Assembly (NCBI GenBank): GCA_022763735.1
Contig: JALEQY010000019.1
Coordinates: 1-64,000, forward strand
From: Clostridiales bacterium
GTDB lineage: Bacteria > Bacillota > Clostridia > Peptostreptococcales > Anaerovoracaceae
Length of the DNA stretch: 64,000 nt
Direction: 5' to 3'
The translations under genes were made by a program, and so were the position numbers. Below, piece after piece: positions 1 to 7,598 of the stretch. Within the stretch, counting starts at the first letter, position 1. Every line of letters starts with the position of its first letter. The notes below the pieces were generated by a model, which saw nothing but the letters and a program-made list of their open reading frames with translations, searched no databases and was not told where the DNA came from.

Positions 1-629
1 TTTTCATTTTTCTCACACCCTTTCACTTGATACACCTTAAAAAACTGCCGCACGTGCTTTTCCACCATATCCATAATCTCACTTTCACGATCCGGTTCCC
101 TGTCACACAGGTTTATCCATACGGTAATCGGCAGACATAATTGAGCTGCCATAAGCTCCGGCTCTTCTCCTGTAATAACACCATGATGGATCAGATGTTC
201 AATCATTTCAGTAAAATAATCGAGAACATCTGAATAATTCTGCTTTGTCTGCAGCTTTGCCAGCTCCGGATTCTGGAACTGTTCAATTACAAGCATTTTC
301 CTCGCCTTGCTGATATATGGATCATGTATGATATAAGACAGCTGATTCTGAATCATCTTTACGGCTGCATCTGATGTCAGAGGAATGTTCTCAATACCTT
401 TCTCACGGTTTTTCTTTGAGAAAACAGAATGCTTCTCATACTGCTCCAGTACCTCATCGATCAGTGCCTCCAATATAGCTCGTTTGTTCTCAAAATGACT
501 GTAAAGCGATGCTTTACGAATACCGACCGCATCAGTAATCTGAGAAATCGACGTAGACTCAAATCCCTGCACCGAAAACAGACTCAGAGATGCATCCAGA
601 ATTTCCTGTTTTGTATTTCCTCGCTCCAT
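1..629 (-). CDS. TetR/AcrR-family transcriptional repressor (C-terminus cut by window edge)
   Basis: Translating the minus strand from ATG at 629 gives 209 codons without a stop before base 1, so the last residues lie outside the window. The N-terminus is a classic TetR helix-turn-helix: a first helix with KQEILDASLSLF, then ISQITDAVGIRKASLYSHFENK (about residues 27-48; SLYSHF is the family signature), followed by an all-helical ligand and dimer domain. The ribosome site AAGGAG sits 8 bases before the ATG. A perfect-consensus promoter with a palindrome in its spacer lies directly upstream (679-694), so the gene very probably represses itself. The ligand is unknown; the real target may be a gene beyond the left edge. 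The family call is secure, the function beyond repression is not. Confidence 0.9.
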   Translation of the reverse strand, partial: MERGNTKQEILDASLSLFSVQGFESTSISQITDAVGIRKASLYSHFENKRAILEALIDEVLEQYEKHSVFSKKNREKGIENIPLTSDAAVKMIQNQLSYIIHDPYISKARKMLVIEQFQNPELAKLQTKQNYSDVLDYFTEMIEHLIHHGVITGEEPELMAAQLCLPITVWINLCDREPDRESEIMDMVEKHVRQFFKVYQVKGCEKNE

Positions 630-668
630 AACCGATTCTCCTTTGCTGAAACAAATTTTTACAGCATC

Positions 669-697
669 ATTATAACTTACTACCGTTCGGTAGTCAA
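669..697 (-). promoter_or_regulatory. Sigma-A promoter of the tetR gene
   Basis: On the minus strand TTGACT (692-697) and TATAAT (669-674) are separated by exactly 17 bases. The transcript would start about 30 bases before the tetR ATG at 629. The spacer is occupied by the palindrome at 679-694. Confidence 0.85.
679..694. promoter_or_regulatory. Palindromic TetR operator
   Basis: ACTACCGTTCGGTAGT is an inverted repeat with 7-base arms around a central TT. It fills the -35/-10 spacer of the tetR promoter. Short perfect palindromes in this position are typical autoregulatory TetR sites; that the neighbouring TetR binds it is inference. Confidence 0.7.
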
Positions 698-772
698 TGT
701 AAAATGCATATATACTTTTAAAATCGATCATATCAAGCCAGAGATATTTCCTGTTAATTATGAAACATAGAA

Positions 773-819
773 TATAAAAATCCCTCTGCTTTATATGAAT
801 CATATACGCAAAGGGATTT
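773..819 (-). terminator. Rho-independent terminator after tRNA-Ser
   Basis: On the minus strand a 12-base stem (one mismatch) closes just 3' of the tRNA CCA end and is followed by TTTTTATATT. It separates the tRNA transcript from the tetR promoter. Confidence 0.75.
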
Positions 820-823
820 GTTC

Positions 824-911
824 TGGCGGAGAGTCCGGGATTCGAACCCGGGGCCCGGTTAAGGGCACGGCATTTCGAGTGCCGCACGATCGACCACTCT
901 GACAACTCTCC
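824..911 (-). tRNA. tRNA-Ser (anticodon CGA)
   Basis: An 88-base cloverleaf can be folded by eye on the minus strand. Acceptor stem GGAGAGT pairs with ACTCTCC, followed by discriminator G and an encoded CCA. The anticodon stem CGGCA/TGCCG closes the loop CTCGAAA, giving anticodon CGA (bases 875-877), which reads the serine codon UCG. A long class II variable arm (GCCC paired with GGGC) and the T arm CCGGG-TTCGAAT-CCCGG are present. The long variable arm fits serine. It has its own promoter (976-1004) and terminator (773-819), so it is a single-gene unit. Confidence 0.97.
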
Positions 912-975
912 ATATTGATTTTAACAGGATAAACTGCATGTCAGTTCCATACACGTCAGTTCTCCGATGGCTTCT

Positions 976-1004
976 AGTATACCTTAATTTCCGGTTGTAT
1001 GCAA
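976..1004 (-). promoter_or_regulatory. Promoter of tRNA-Ser
   Basis: Minus-strand TTGCAT (999-1004) and TATACT (976-981) with a 17-base spacer, about 65 bases before the mature tRNA 5' end. Its -35 element shares bases with the -35 of the divergent plus-strand promoter at 995-1023. Confidence 0.75.
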
Positions 1005-1023
1005 TAGCCTAAAATGATATTAT
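995..1023 (+). promoter_or_regulatory. Promoter of the DapF-fold racemase gene
   Basis: TTGTAT (995-1000), 17-base spacer, TATTAT (1018-1023). Transcription would begin near 1030, which excludes the in-frame ATG at 1014 and supports the ATG at 1065 as the start. Confidence 0.65.
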
Positions 1024-1064
1024 TTATATATAAGGTTATAGTTAACAAACCAGTGAGGTATCAA

Positions 1065-1922
1065 ATGTACGATAATTTAGATGTGGTCATTGCCGACCCG
1101 GCCGGAAATATCACAATAATGGTTCTGACCCCTGTTGACAGGAAAGATTATGCTCAGGTGGCTCAGAAACTTCTCAAAAACAAAACGCTTAATGGAGAAC
1201 AGGTGGCATTCATGCTGCCGGATTCTGACCGTAAGCAGACCACAAATCATAACGATTCATTATCAGATAACGATCTGTCCGCCGGCTACCCTGCTATGGA
1301 AATGTGCGGTCTTGAATTCTGCGGTAATGCATCCAGAGCCTTCGCTCTTTACAGGTCATCTCTCTCTGTACCGCATAAGAACGAAATAACAGTCAAAGTA
1401 AGCGGGTGCGATAAACCGCTTACTGCCAGGATCGATCACAGTACAGGCAATGTCGAAATGGATATGCCCACACCTGATGAAATCAGAGAATTTACTGATA
1501 AAGAGCTTTCTCTCAACAAAGGCGGAACACTTGTGTGTCTGGACGGTATCGCCCACCTGATTCTTCAGGATGTCCCACCTATGAAGGACACCTTTGAGAT
1601 GCTCCGGGACTGCATATATGAAAATTACGATCCAGATCTGCCGGCATTCGGAGTAATGTTCTGCGATACAGTAAACCAGATGATGACACCGGTGGTTTAC
1701 GTCAAGGATGTAGATACCACTTATTTCGAAGGAAGCTGTGCATCAGGCACCGTAGCTGCGGCGTATGCGCTGGCCACCACTCTGGAGGACGGGACGCACC
1801 AGCTTAACCTGCAGCAGCCCGGCGGTACCCTCTGCACAACCACAATAAAAAAAGAAAACCGCATCGAGAAGATTTCTCTCAGCGGCATAATAACTTTGTC
1901 GGATGTCATACATATAAGCTGA
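1065..1922 (+). CDS. DapF-fold amino acid racemase/epimerase (possibly a histidine-racemase-type enzyme)
   Basis: A 285-residue protein of the cofactor-independent, two-cysteine diaminopimelate epimerase fold. The first catalytic motif FCGNASR puts one cysteine near residue 86; the second, GSCASGT, puts the other near residue 225. Both are where the acid/base cysteine pair of the family belongs. The motifs differ from canonical DapF (CGNGxR and ACGSG), and no lysine-pathway gene is near, so an amino acid racemase of the CntK/HisR histidine type is at least as likely as DapF. An in-frame ATG at 1014 lies inside the -10 box; the ATG at 1065 has GAGG 7 bases upstream. It converges on the lipid kinase gene with only 12 bases between. 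Fold call firm, substrate unknown. Confidence 0.8.
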   Translation: MYDNLDVVIADPAGNITIMVLTPVDRKDYAQVAQKLLKNKTLNGEQVAFMLPDSDRKQTTNHNDSLSDNDLSAGYPAMEMCGLEFCGNASRAFALYRSSLSVPHKNEITVKVSGCDKPLTARIDHSTGNVEMDMPTPDEIREFTDKELSLNKGGTLVCLDGIAHLILQDVPPMKDTFEMLRDCIYENYDPDLPAFGVMFCDTVNQMMTPVVYVKDVDTTYFEGSCASGTVAAAYALATTLEDGTHQLNLQQPGGTLCTTTIKKENRIEKISLSGIITLSDVIHIS

Positions 1923-1934
1923 TATGGAACGGGA

Positions 1935-2885
1935 TCACACAGACGGCACGATGAATCTGAAAGCATCCTCCACAATGGAGAACCTCACCTTCTTCTGTGT
2001 CGTGATCTCACCATCGGTGCACAATCTCAGGCTCTTGCCGTTAGCAGTAACGGTGAGAGCTTTTTCTTTCGTATATCTTATAATATTTCTGTCTATTATT
2101 TTTTTCTTGTTAAGATGTGTTCCCTTTGCATAGCTTGGAAACAAAGTAACAAAAGTCAGCCTGGAAATATCCTTCACAACACTGACATCCATCAGCCCGT
2201 CATCCAGCACTGATTCCGGTACACCTTTGACACCGCCTCCGCAGAAGCAGCCGTTGGCAATAGCTATAAGAAGAATACTGCCATCAAGTACAGTTCCGTC
2301 ATCGTATTTAATCGTAAGGTCGGCGCCCTTTTTTTCTATCAGTATTATTGCCACAGAAATCAGATAAGCCAGTGAACCGCCTACAAAAGGCCAGTCCTTG
2401 ACTCTGGCAGTCATATCCACCACATTGCAGTCAAATCCGATATTGAACATATTTGCGCAGTACCCTTCGGTCACATTGCCTTCATACTCTGCACAGAAAT
2501 GAATAGCATCACTATGCCTTGACTTTCCCGTTATCTGAGCCTTGATATCGAGAAAAGAGGACACGTCCCCGTAGTTGCGTATGTAATCGTTGCCGGTGCC
2601 CATAGGTATAACACCGATTTCCACGTTGTCAAAACCGTATACACCATTGACAAGCTCATTGACCGTTCCGTCCCCGCCGCAGCCGTAGATTCTCAGTTCC
2701 TGTCCTGCGGCATCAGCCTCCTCGCACAGCTGCCTCGCGTGCCTTTTGCAGTCCAGCGGCTCACTGGTAAAATATATGTCGTAGTCCACACCAAGCTCTG
2801 TGCATGCCGATGTAATGGCATCTGTGATATGACGGCGGCTTCTCTTCCTGCCGGATAAAGGGTTCATTATAAAAATATGCTTCAT
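1935..2885 (-). CDS. Diacylglycerol kinase-family lipid kinase (DagK/YegS type)
   Basis: A 316-residue soluble lipid kinase of the DAGK catalytic family, which phosphorylates diacylglycerol or related lipids at the inner membrane face and returns diacylglycerol to phospholipid synthesis. The N-terminus IFIMNPLSGRKRS is the family's first strand and glycine loop; the nucleotide signature GGDGTVNELVNG follows near residue 90, then PMGTGNDYIRNYG near residue 115. Length fits the family (290-330). AGGAGG precedes the ATG by 6 bases. It is transcribed divergently from the M29 aminopeptidase and appears monocistronic. The exact lipid substrate cannot be told from sequence. Confidence 0.9.
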   Translation of the reverse strand: MKHIFIMNPLSGRKRSRRHITDAITSACTELGVDYDIYFTSEPLDCKRHARQLCEEADAAGQELRIYGCGGDGTVNELVNGVYGFDNVEIGVIPMGTGNDYIRNYGDVSSFLDIKAQITGKSRHSDAIHFCAEYEGNVTEGYCANMFNIGFDCNVVDMTARVKDWPFVGGSLAYLISVAIILIEKKGADLTIKYDDGTVLDGSILLIAIANGCFCGGGVKGVPESVLDDGLMDVSVVKDISRLTFVTLFPSYAKGTHLNKKKIIDRNIIRYTKEKALTVTANGKSLRLCTDGEITTQKKVRFSIVEDAFRFIVPSV

Positions 2886-2930
2886 AAAATCCTCCTGCTT
2901 TCCCCTCTTTTAAAAATAACACAGTTAGGG

Positions 2931-2936
2931 TATAAT
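2931..2936 (+). promoter_or_regulatory. -10 element of the aminopeptidase promoter
   Basis: A consensus TATAAT lies 46 bases before the ATG at 2982. No good -35 is visible 16-18 bases upstream (T-rich TTTTAA only), so only the -10 is claimed. Confidence 0.45.
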
Positions 2937-2981
2937 ACGCTATAGGAAAATAATGAAATTGACATAAATAAGGAGGAAAAA

Positions 2982-4091
2982 ATGGATCCAAGAATCAAAA
3001 AACTGGCTGACCTGCTGGTCGGATACTCATGCGATGTGCAGAAAGGCGAAAAAGTCCTCATCAGCTACGAAGGTGAATGCTGCAAGAACCTTGTAAGACA
3101 GATAATCAAGAACGTATATGACCGTGGCGGCATGCCGTACACTGAAATCCGCGACTCTGCCATAACAAGGGAAATCCTGTTAAACTGCAGTGAGGAACAG
3201 ATAGAATTCATGAACGACTGCCAGCTGACGCAGATGAAAGGCATGGACGCATACATCGCCATCAGAGCCGGCGGCAACACTGCAGAGCTGGCAGATGTAC
3301 CGTCAGAAAAGCTGAACATGTACTACAAGCTGACAAGACCTACCCTTGATTACAGAGTTAACCACACTAAATGGGTAGTTCTGAGATATCCGAACAACTC
3401 AATGGCGCAGCTTGCCAATACGAGCCTTGAAGCTTTCGAAGATTTCTATTTCGATGTATGCACACTGGACTACAAGAAGATGAGCAAAGCAATGGATTCC
3501 CTCGTTGAACTGATGAACAATACGGACAAAGTTCACATCAAGGGACCGGGCACTGATCTGAAATTCTCCATCAAGGGCATTCCAGCCATCAAGTGTGACG
3601 GTTTGAGAAATATACCTGACGGTGAAGTTTATACGGCTCCTGTCAGAGAATCAATGAACGGAACTATTTCATACAATACTCCGTCAGAAGAACAGGGATT
3701 CACTTATGAGAACATAGTTTTCAAGGTTAAGGATGGTAGAATTGTCAAGGCAACCTCTAATAACGACGAGAGAATAAACCAGCTTCTGGATACCGATGAA
3801 AATGCACGTTATTTCGGAGAATTCGCTCTCGGTGTCAATCCGTTCATCATGGATCCGATGAAGGATACTCTGTTCGACGAGAAAATTTCAGGAAGCTTCC
3901 ACCTGACTCCAGGCGCTTCCTATGAAGATGCTTTTAACGGCAACAAGTCCGCCATTCACTGGGATCTCGTAATGATACAGAGACCTGAATACGGCGGAGG
4001 TGAAATATATTTTGACGGCAAACTCATCAGGAAAGACGGTATGTTTGTTCTCCCTGAGCTTGAATGCCTCAATCCGGAAAACCTCAGATAA
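2982..4091 (+). CDS. Aminopeptidase, M29 family (AmpS/PepS/thermophilic type)
   Basis: A 369-residue cytoplasmic metallo-aminopeptidase of family M29, which trims N-terminal residues from peptides using two metal ions. The start DPRIKKLADLLVGYSCDVQKGEKVLI is typical. The C-terminal metal site is visible: a conserved glutamate region (TPSEEQGFTYENIVFKVKDG), then FGEFALGVNP and the IHWD motif near residue 325, with histidine and aspartate as ligands. Length is slightly below the usual 400-410. AAGGAGG is 6 bases before the ATG. It is a single gene closed by the strong terminator at 4111-4172 and probably serves peptide nutrition. Confidence 0.93.
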   Translation: MDPRIKKLADLLVGYSCDVQKGEKVLISYEGECCKNLVRQIIKNVYDRGGMPYTEIRDSAITREILLNCSEEQIEFMNDCQLTQMKGMDAYIAIRAGGNTAELADVPSEKLNMYYKLTRPTLDYRVNHTKWVVLRYPNNSMAQLANTSLEAFEDFYFDVCTLDYKKMSKAMDSLVELMNNTDKVHIKGPGTDLKFSIKGIPAIKCDGLRNIPDGEVYTAPVRESMNGTISYNTPSEEQGFTYENIVFKVKDGRIVKATSNNDERINQLLDTDENARYFGEFALGVNPFIMDPMKDTLFDEKISGSFHLTPGASYEDAFNGNKSAIHWDLVMIQRPEYGGGEIYFDGKLIRKDGMFVLPELECLNPENLR

Positions 4092-4110
4092 ATCATTTTA
4101 AATCTTATAA

Positions 4111-4172
4111 AAAATAAGAGCTGCAAGGCTGGTGGAATGATGATTCACACAGCCTGCAGCTCTTATTTTCAT
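4111..4172. terminator. Bidirectional terminator between aminopeptidase and cohesin-like gene
   Basis: A long stem AATAAGAGCTGCAGGCT-type (one bulge) with T-rich tails on both strands lies between two convergent genes. Confidence 0.85.
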
Positions 4173-4198
4173 TTTGTATTCTGTTTATGATAACGGGG

Positions 4199-5101
4199 TT
4201 ATTTTATCCAGTCATCATCATCTCCATTGTCGATGCCCTGCCATTCATCCCAGAGTTCAGTTTCCTGACTGGCTTTTTTTCTGATTGCTTTCTGTTTCTC
4301 ATGTTCTTCCTGGAATTCTCTGCGGCGTTCTTCCCTTTCGGAGCTCCAGTCTCTGAGTTCCTCAGCAGCTGACCCGGTATCGTCGGCCATATGGTCAGAG
4401 ACAGCAGAACGTTTCACATTCCTGTTTTTCATGTTTCTCCTGCTTATCAGAACAATGGCTATTATTGCGATCAGTGCAGCCAGAATTGCTGCTGTGATTA
4501 CCAGTATCTTTGTTATATCCGCATCTTCAGAAGATGTATCAGCCTCAGTCTCATCGTCAGGTCTTTCATCTACACCGTAGAGCATAGTTTCTTCAGTGGC
4601 AGCAGTATCAGATGACGGCCTGCCGGTATTATCCGAAGCAGCCGATCCCGAAACATGTATTGTTTTTGATGCTGACGGCTGATCATCCAGCATCATTTCA
4701 TCCAGGTCATAAATTTCATTGGTTATTACCTCCAGCGTTGTATCGCCGTCCTTCAGAGCTTTGAACTTCAGTTCGAAGGATATTGTGCCGTCGATTCCCG
4801 CTTCGTTAAGCTGAATATACCCTGAATCACCTGTGCTGCTTCCTCCCGAAATATACGATATTCTGCTGGAATCGTAATTCATGTATGCGATTACACGACC
4901 TACAGAGCCGCCGCCGAAGGCCACATTTACAGTAAAGGTTTCCCCTCCTTTAATCTCGCTTCCGCAGCCGATCGATACCGTCGAGGCTGCAAAAACCTTC
5001 GGTGTTATGAAAGGTAATGCCAGAGCTGTTATCACTACTATGATAATCAGTTTTCTGAGCACCTTTTCCATAATACTGTCATTATCATTATAATTTGCCA
5101 T
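4199..5101 (-). CDS. Membrane-anchored cohesin-like surface protein
   Basis: A 300-residue protein with a signal sequence (residues 11-39, ending VFAAS), a cohesin/Ig-like beta domain (about 40-150: SIGCGSEIKGGETFTVNV ... GRVIAYMNYDSSRISYISGG ... GTISFELKFKAL), a low-complexity Ser/Asp/Glu linker, a single membrane span (about 196-217) and a charged cytoplasmic tail of about 80 residues rich in Arg and Glu with a predicted helix. The beta domain resembles domains seen in extracellular clostridial proteins that bind partners rather than catalyse. It follows the SH3b glucosaminidase by 32 bases and is probably cotranscribed, so a cell-wall role is likely. The long intracellular tail suggests signalling or scaffolding; that is inference. 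Confidence 0.7.
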   Translation of the reverse strand: MANYNDNDSIMEKVLRKLIIIVVITALALPFITPKVFAASTVSIGCGSEIKGGETFTVNVAFGGGSVGRVIAYMNYDSSRISYISGGSSTGDSGYIQLNEAGIDGTISFELKFKALKDGDTTLEVITNEIYDLDEMMLDDQPSASKTIHVSGSAASDNTGRPSSDTAATEETMLYGVDERPDDETEADTSSEDADITKILVITAAILAALIAIIAIVLISRRNMKNRNVKRSAVSDHMADDTGSAAEELRDWSSEREERRREFQEEHEKQKAIRKKASQETELWDEWQGIDNGDDDDWIK

Positions 5102-5133
5102 AATAAACTCCTATCCCGTTTATGTCTGCTGCT

Positions 5134-7104
5134 TTAAGGCAGCGGGCATGCACTTGCAGGCATGCTGTTATATACAGGTATCTCAAATGTGATCTTAGCA
5201 CTGCTCCTGTATCCTCTCTTGACTATACCGCCTTCACTTGCCGCACCTGATACGTTTGTCATATACTGATGTCTTCCTACATTGCTGATTCCGTTTTTAA
5301 CATTGAATTTCTTGGTGTAGTACGAATCCTGACCGCAGTTCACGTAAGACTGGGCATAGAACTGTGCTCCGCCTTTAATTGATTTATAAGGTGAATTCCA
5401 AGGCCTTGAGTATGAGCCTGAACACGACGCATACCACAGACCTCTCTGTACAGCGGTCATCGTGCTTGTAGGATATGCACCGATATTAAAGAAATTGTAG
5501 TAGCCCCTGTATCCTGATACTGTGCCTGTCACCATCTTGCTTCCGCTCCATCCCTGCTCCTGGATTATCATGGCAGCAAGGACATTAGGATTGACGTTAG
5601 AAGCTTTACCTGCCGCATAAATCAGGCTCTGATACGAGGAGTAGTCTCCAGGAGGATTCACACCTTCCATGAACGAACCTGCAATCACAGATTTTACAGT
5701 TGATTTGCTCTGGGAGCTGCTGTCAAATTTATGGGTCATAAACTGATATATGCCTGTTTCGTTAAGGAAATTCCTCGGATCCATATAATGTGCTATAACA
5801 GTTTTGCTCGCTTTATACCATCCTGGTTCAGGCTGTGTGTACTTATCGTCCGGATCCCTGTATGAAGACGGATATATACCGCTTATCAGGTTGCCGCCTC
5901 TTGATTTCTGATATGAAACCGCACTTCTCCAGCTGTATCCTGCCTTATAAGCCTTGAATACCCAGTTCGGATGTTCAGCATGTAGAGCTCTGAGACCCGG
6001 CTTATAGCTTTCAGGGAATCCCTGCGCTGTAAGATAGTCTTCAAATTCACTGTCGGATTTAACTGTCTTTACTGTTACATAATCAGAACAGATATAGCCT
6101 TTCTGGCTTGTGCTGTATTTGTATATGTACCATGTTTTGCCGTTGCTGTCCTTGGCTGAACCTGTAATTACTACAGTAGTGCCTTTGGCAAGCACTGTAA
6201 GCTTGCTGTAGCCTGTACCTGCTCCTGTTCTCACATTGAGTCCGTCTGATGTAGTCACAGTTCCTGTTTTGAAAGTTACTGTGCTCGATGATGAAGCTGT
6301 GCCTGATGATGATGACGTTCCTGATGTTTTGACATAACCTGAATGCACATATCCTGTTTTGCTGTTATAGGTGAATCTGTACCACCATGTACCGTTTTTA
6401 TCCCTGGCTTTGCCGGTTATCGTGAAAGTTTTCCCTTTTGATAGACTTCCTAATCTTGTATAGTTTGTCCCAGGGCCTGTTCTGACATTAAGGGAACTGC
6501 AGGTTACCGTTCCTTTTGTATTTTTTACCTCTGTAACAGAAAAACCGGATGTCACTTCAGTGGTTTTAACATATAAAGCACGCACGTATCCTGTTTTACC
6601 ATTGTATGTCAGTCTGTACCACAGCTTACCGTTTATATCATTAGTCTTACCGGTGACAGTAAATGTTTTGCCTTTTGCCATACTTCCTAGTCTGGTATAG
6701 CTTGTCCCCGGACCTGTTCTGACATTCAGAGGTCCGTCTGAAACAGTTCCTTTGGTATTTGACACAGATGTTACAGTAAACTTTATTATGTTAACGTATT
6801 TCGATATCACATATCCGGTCTTATTGTTGTATGTAAGCTTGTACCATTTCACCCCGTTCTTATCGCTGGCGGTGCCTTTGACTGTAAAGGTTTTACCCTT
6901 TAACATAGTACCGATGCACTTATATCCGGTGCCCGCTCCGGTCCTTACATTCAGTGCATCTGCAGTTACTTTGGCTGTTTCTCCTGTAGCGTATGCTTTT
7001 TCATGCGATACCGCAGATACAGCAGCAAACAGGAAGAAAATCATCGTCAGCACAAGCAATGCAGATATAGTATTCTTTCTTATTGCGGCATTATTTGTTA
7101 ACAT
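5134..7104 (-). CDS. Secreted N-acetylglucosaminidase with four bacterial SH3 repeats
   Basis: A 656-residue exported wall hydrolase. A signal peptide occupies residues 1-40. Four SH3b repeats follow (about 43-105, 114-180, 196-260, 280-343), each starting LNVRTGxGT and ending TGYVxSxYV; repeats 1-3 share the GKTFTV segment. The C-terminal half (about 360-650) carries the glucosaminidase domain of the LytD/Bax type with NPNVLAAMIIQEQGW (catalytic Glu in IQEQG) and YNFFNIGAYP. SH3b repeats normally bind peptidoglycan; the catalytic domain cuts its glycan strands, so a role in daughter-cell separation or wall turnover is likely. A consensus promoter (7172-7200) and AAGGAGAG precede the ATG. The cohesin-like gene lies just downstream. 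Confidence 0.92.
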   Translation of the reverse strand: MLTNNAAIRKNTISALLVLTMIFFLFAAVSAVSHEKAYATGETAKVTADALNVRTGAGTGYKCIGTMLKGKTFTVKGTASDKNGVKWYKLTYNNKTGYVISKYVNIIKFTVTSVSNTKGTVSDGPLNVRTGPGTSYTRLGSMAKGKTFTVTGKTNDINGKLWYRLTYNGKTGYVRALYVKTTEVTSGFSVTEVKNTKGTVTCSSLNVRTGPGTNYTRLGSLSKGKTFTITGKARDKNGTWWYRFTYNSKTGYVHSGYVKTSGTSSSSGTASSSSTVTFKTGTVTTSDGLNVRTGAGTGYSKLTVLAKGTTVVITGSAKDSNGKTWYIYKYSTSQKGYICSDYVTVKTVKSDSEFEDYLTAQGFPESYKPGLRALHAEHPNWVFKAYKAGYSWRSAVSYQKSRGGNLISGIYPSSYRDPDDKYTQPEPGWYKASKTVIAHYMDPRNFLNETGIYQFMTHKFDSSSQSKSTVKSVIAGSFMEGVNPPGDYSSYQSLIYAAGKASNVNPNVLAAMIIQEQGWSGSKMVTGTVSGYRGYYNFFNIGAYPTSTMTAVQRGLWYASCSGSYSRPWNSPYKSIKGGAQFYAQSYVNCGQDSYYTKKFNVKNGISNVGRHQYMTNVSGAASEGGIVKRGYRSSAKITFEIPVYNSMPASACPLP

Positions 7105-7171
7105 AAAACTCTCCTTGTAAACTTGTTGTTTTATCTTGATTTTTGTCGTTATTCATGTATAGTCTGACAGA

Positions 7172-7200
7172 ATTATATAACAAAAACGTTGAAAAGTCAA
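7172..7200 (-). promoter_or_regulatory. Sigma-A promoter of the SH3b glucosaminidase operon
   Basis: Minus-strand TTGACT (7195-7200), 17-base spacer, TATAAT (7172-7177). About 60 bases of leader precede the ATG at 7104. Confidence 0.88.
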
Positions 7201-7306
7201 CATTTACAGCCTTTTTTGCAATTCGTCGGCAAGTGTTTTTTTTCACCAGTTTTATTTTTTCAAAAATTATTTTTTTGAAACTGCTCTGCCAGATTTCCGT
7301 ATTCAT

Positions 7307-7339
7307 GTAAAAAGGACCTGAGCATTAAAGTCAGATCCT
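7307..7339 (-). terminator. Terminator at the end of the dinB operon
   Basis: Minus-strand stem AGGATCTGA/TCAGGTCCT (one G-U pair), 9-base loop, then TTTTTAC, just after the stop of the DUF3343-like gene at 7348. Confidence 0.8.
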
Positions 7340-7347
7340 CTGTATAT

Positions 7348-7575
7348 TCAATTGATATATATTTTCTGTTCAACATGTATGCCTTCTCTTTCGAGAATGC
7401 TGCAGCTCGCCTCCACATCTTTTATATCTGTCATCACTGCAAAGCTGCAGCTGTCTCTGATATATACAGGAAGCTTTATTATTCTGTTGTCTATCTGATT
7501 TTTTATCAGCGCATCTGAACATGCAGCTACACTGCAGTATCCGTTAAACACAAAACAGCATTTTTTGTTTTCCAA
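7348..7575 (-). CDS. Small DUF3343-like protein (putative Se/S carrier-like)
   Basis: A 75-residue protein that resembles DUF3343, the short beta-alpha-beta family sometimes called Se/S carrier-like: an N-terminal strand CCFVFNGYCS, a helix AACSDALIKNQ, a strand NRIIKLPVYIRDSCSFAVM with the family's Ser-Cys pair (usually SCG, here SCS), and a final helix DVEASCSILEREG. The start is TTG, set by GGAGG 7 bases upstream. It sits 23 bases after the carboxypeptidase gene and is the last gene before the operon terminator. No established function for the family can be applied with confidence. Confidence 0.6.
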   Translation of the reverse strand: MENKKCCFVFNGYCSVAACSDALIKNQIDNRIIKLPVYIRDSCSFAVMTDIKDVEASCSILEREGIHVEQKIYIN

Positions 7576-7598
7576 AGGGATTCCTCCCTCCTGTCAGA

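Noticed and set aside
1014-1064. Upstream in-frame ATG of the racemase gene
   Set aside because: It lies inside the -10 box of the likely promoter and has no ribosome site; ATG 1065 has GAGG at good distance.
1924-2133. Plus-strand frame of 69 codons
   Set aside because: It is the antisense of the lipid kinase gene, with no ribosome site of its own.
5900-7000. Repeated DNA in the glucosaminidase gene
   Set aside because: The repetition is the four SH3b protein repeats; the DNA copies have diverged and are not a mobile or CRISPR repeat.
7091-7306. Open frame of 71 codons upstream of the SH3b gene
   Set aside because: It runs through the promoter and start of the glucosaminidase gene, has no ribosome site and reads as A+T-rich leader.
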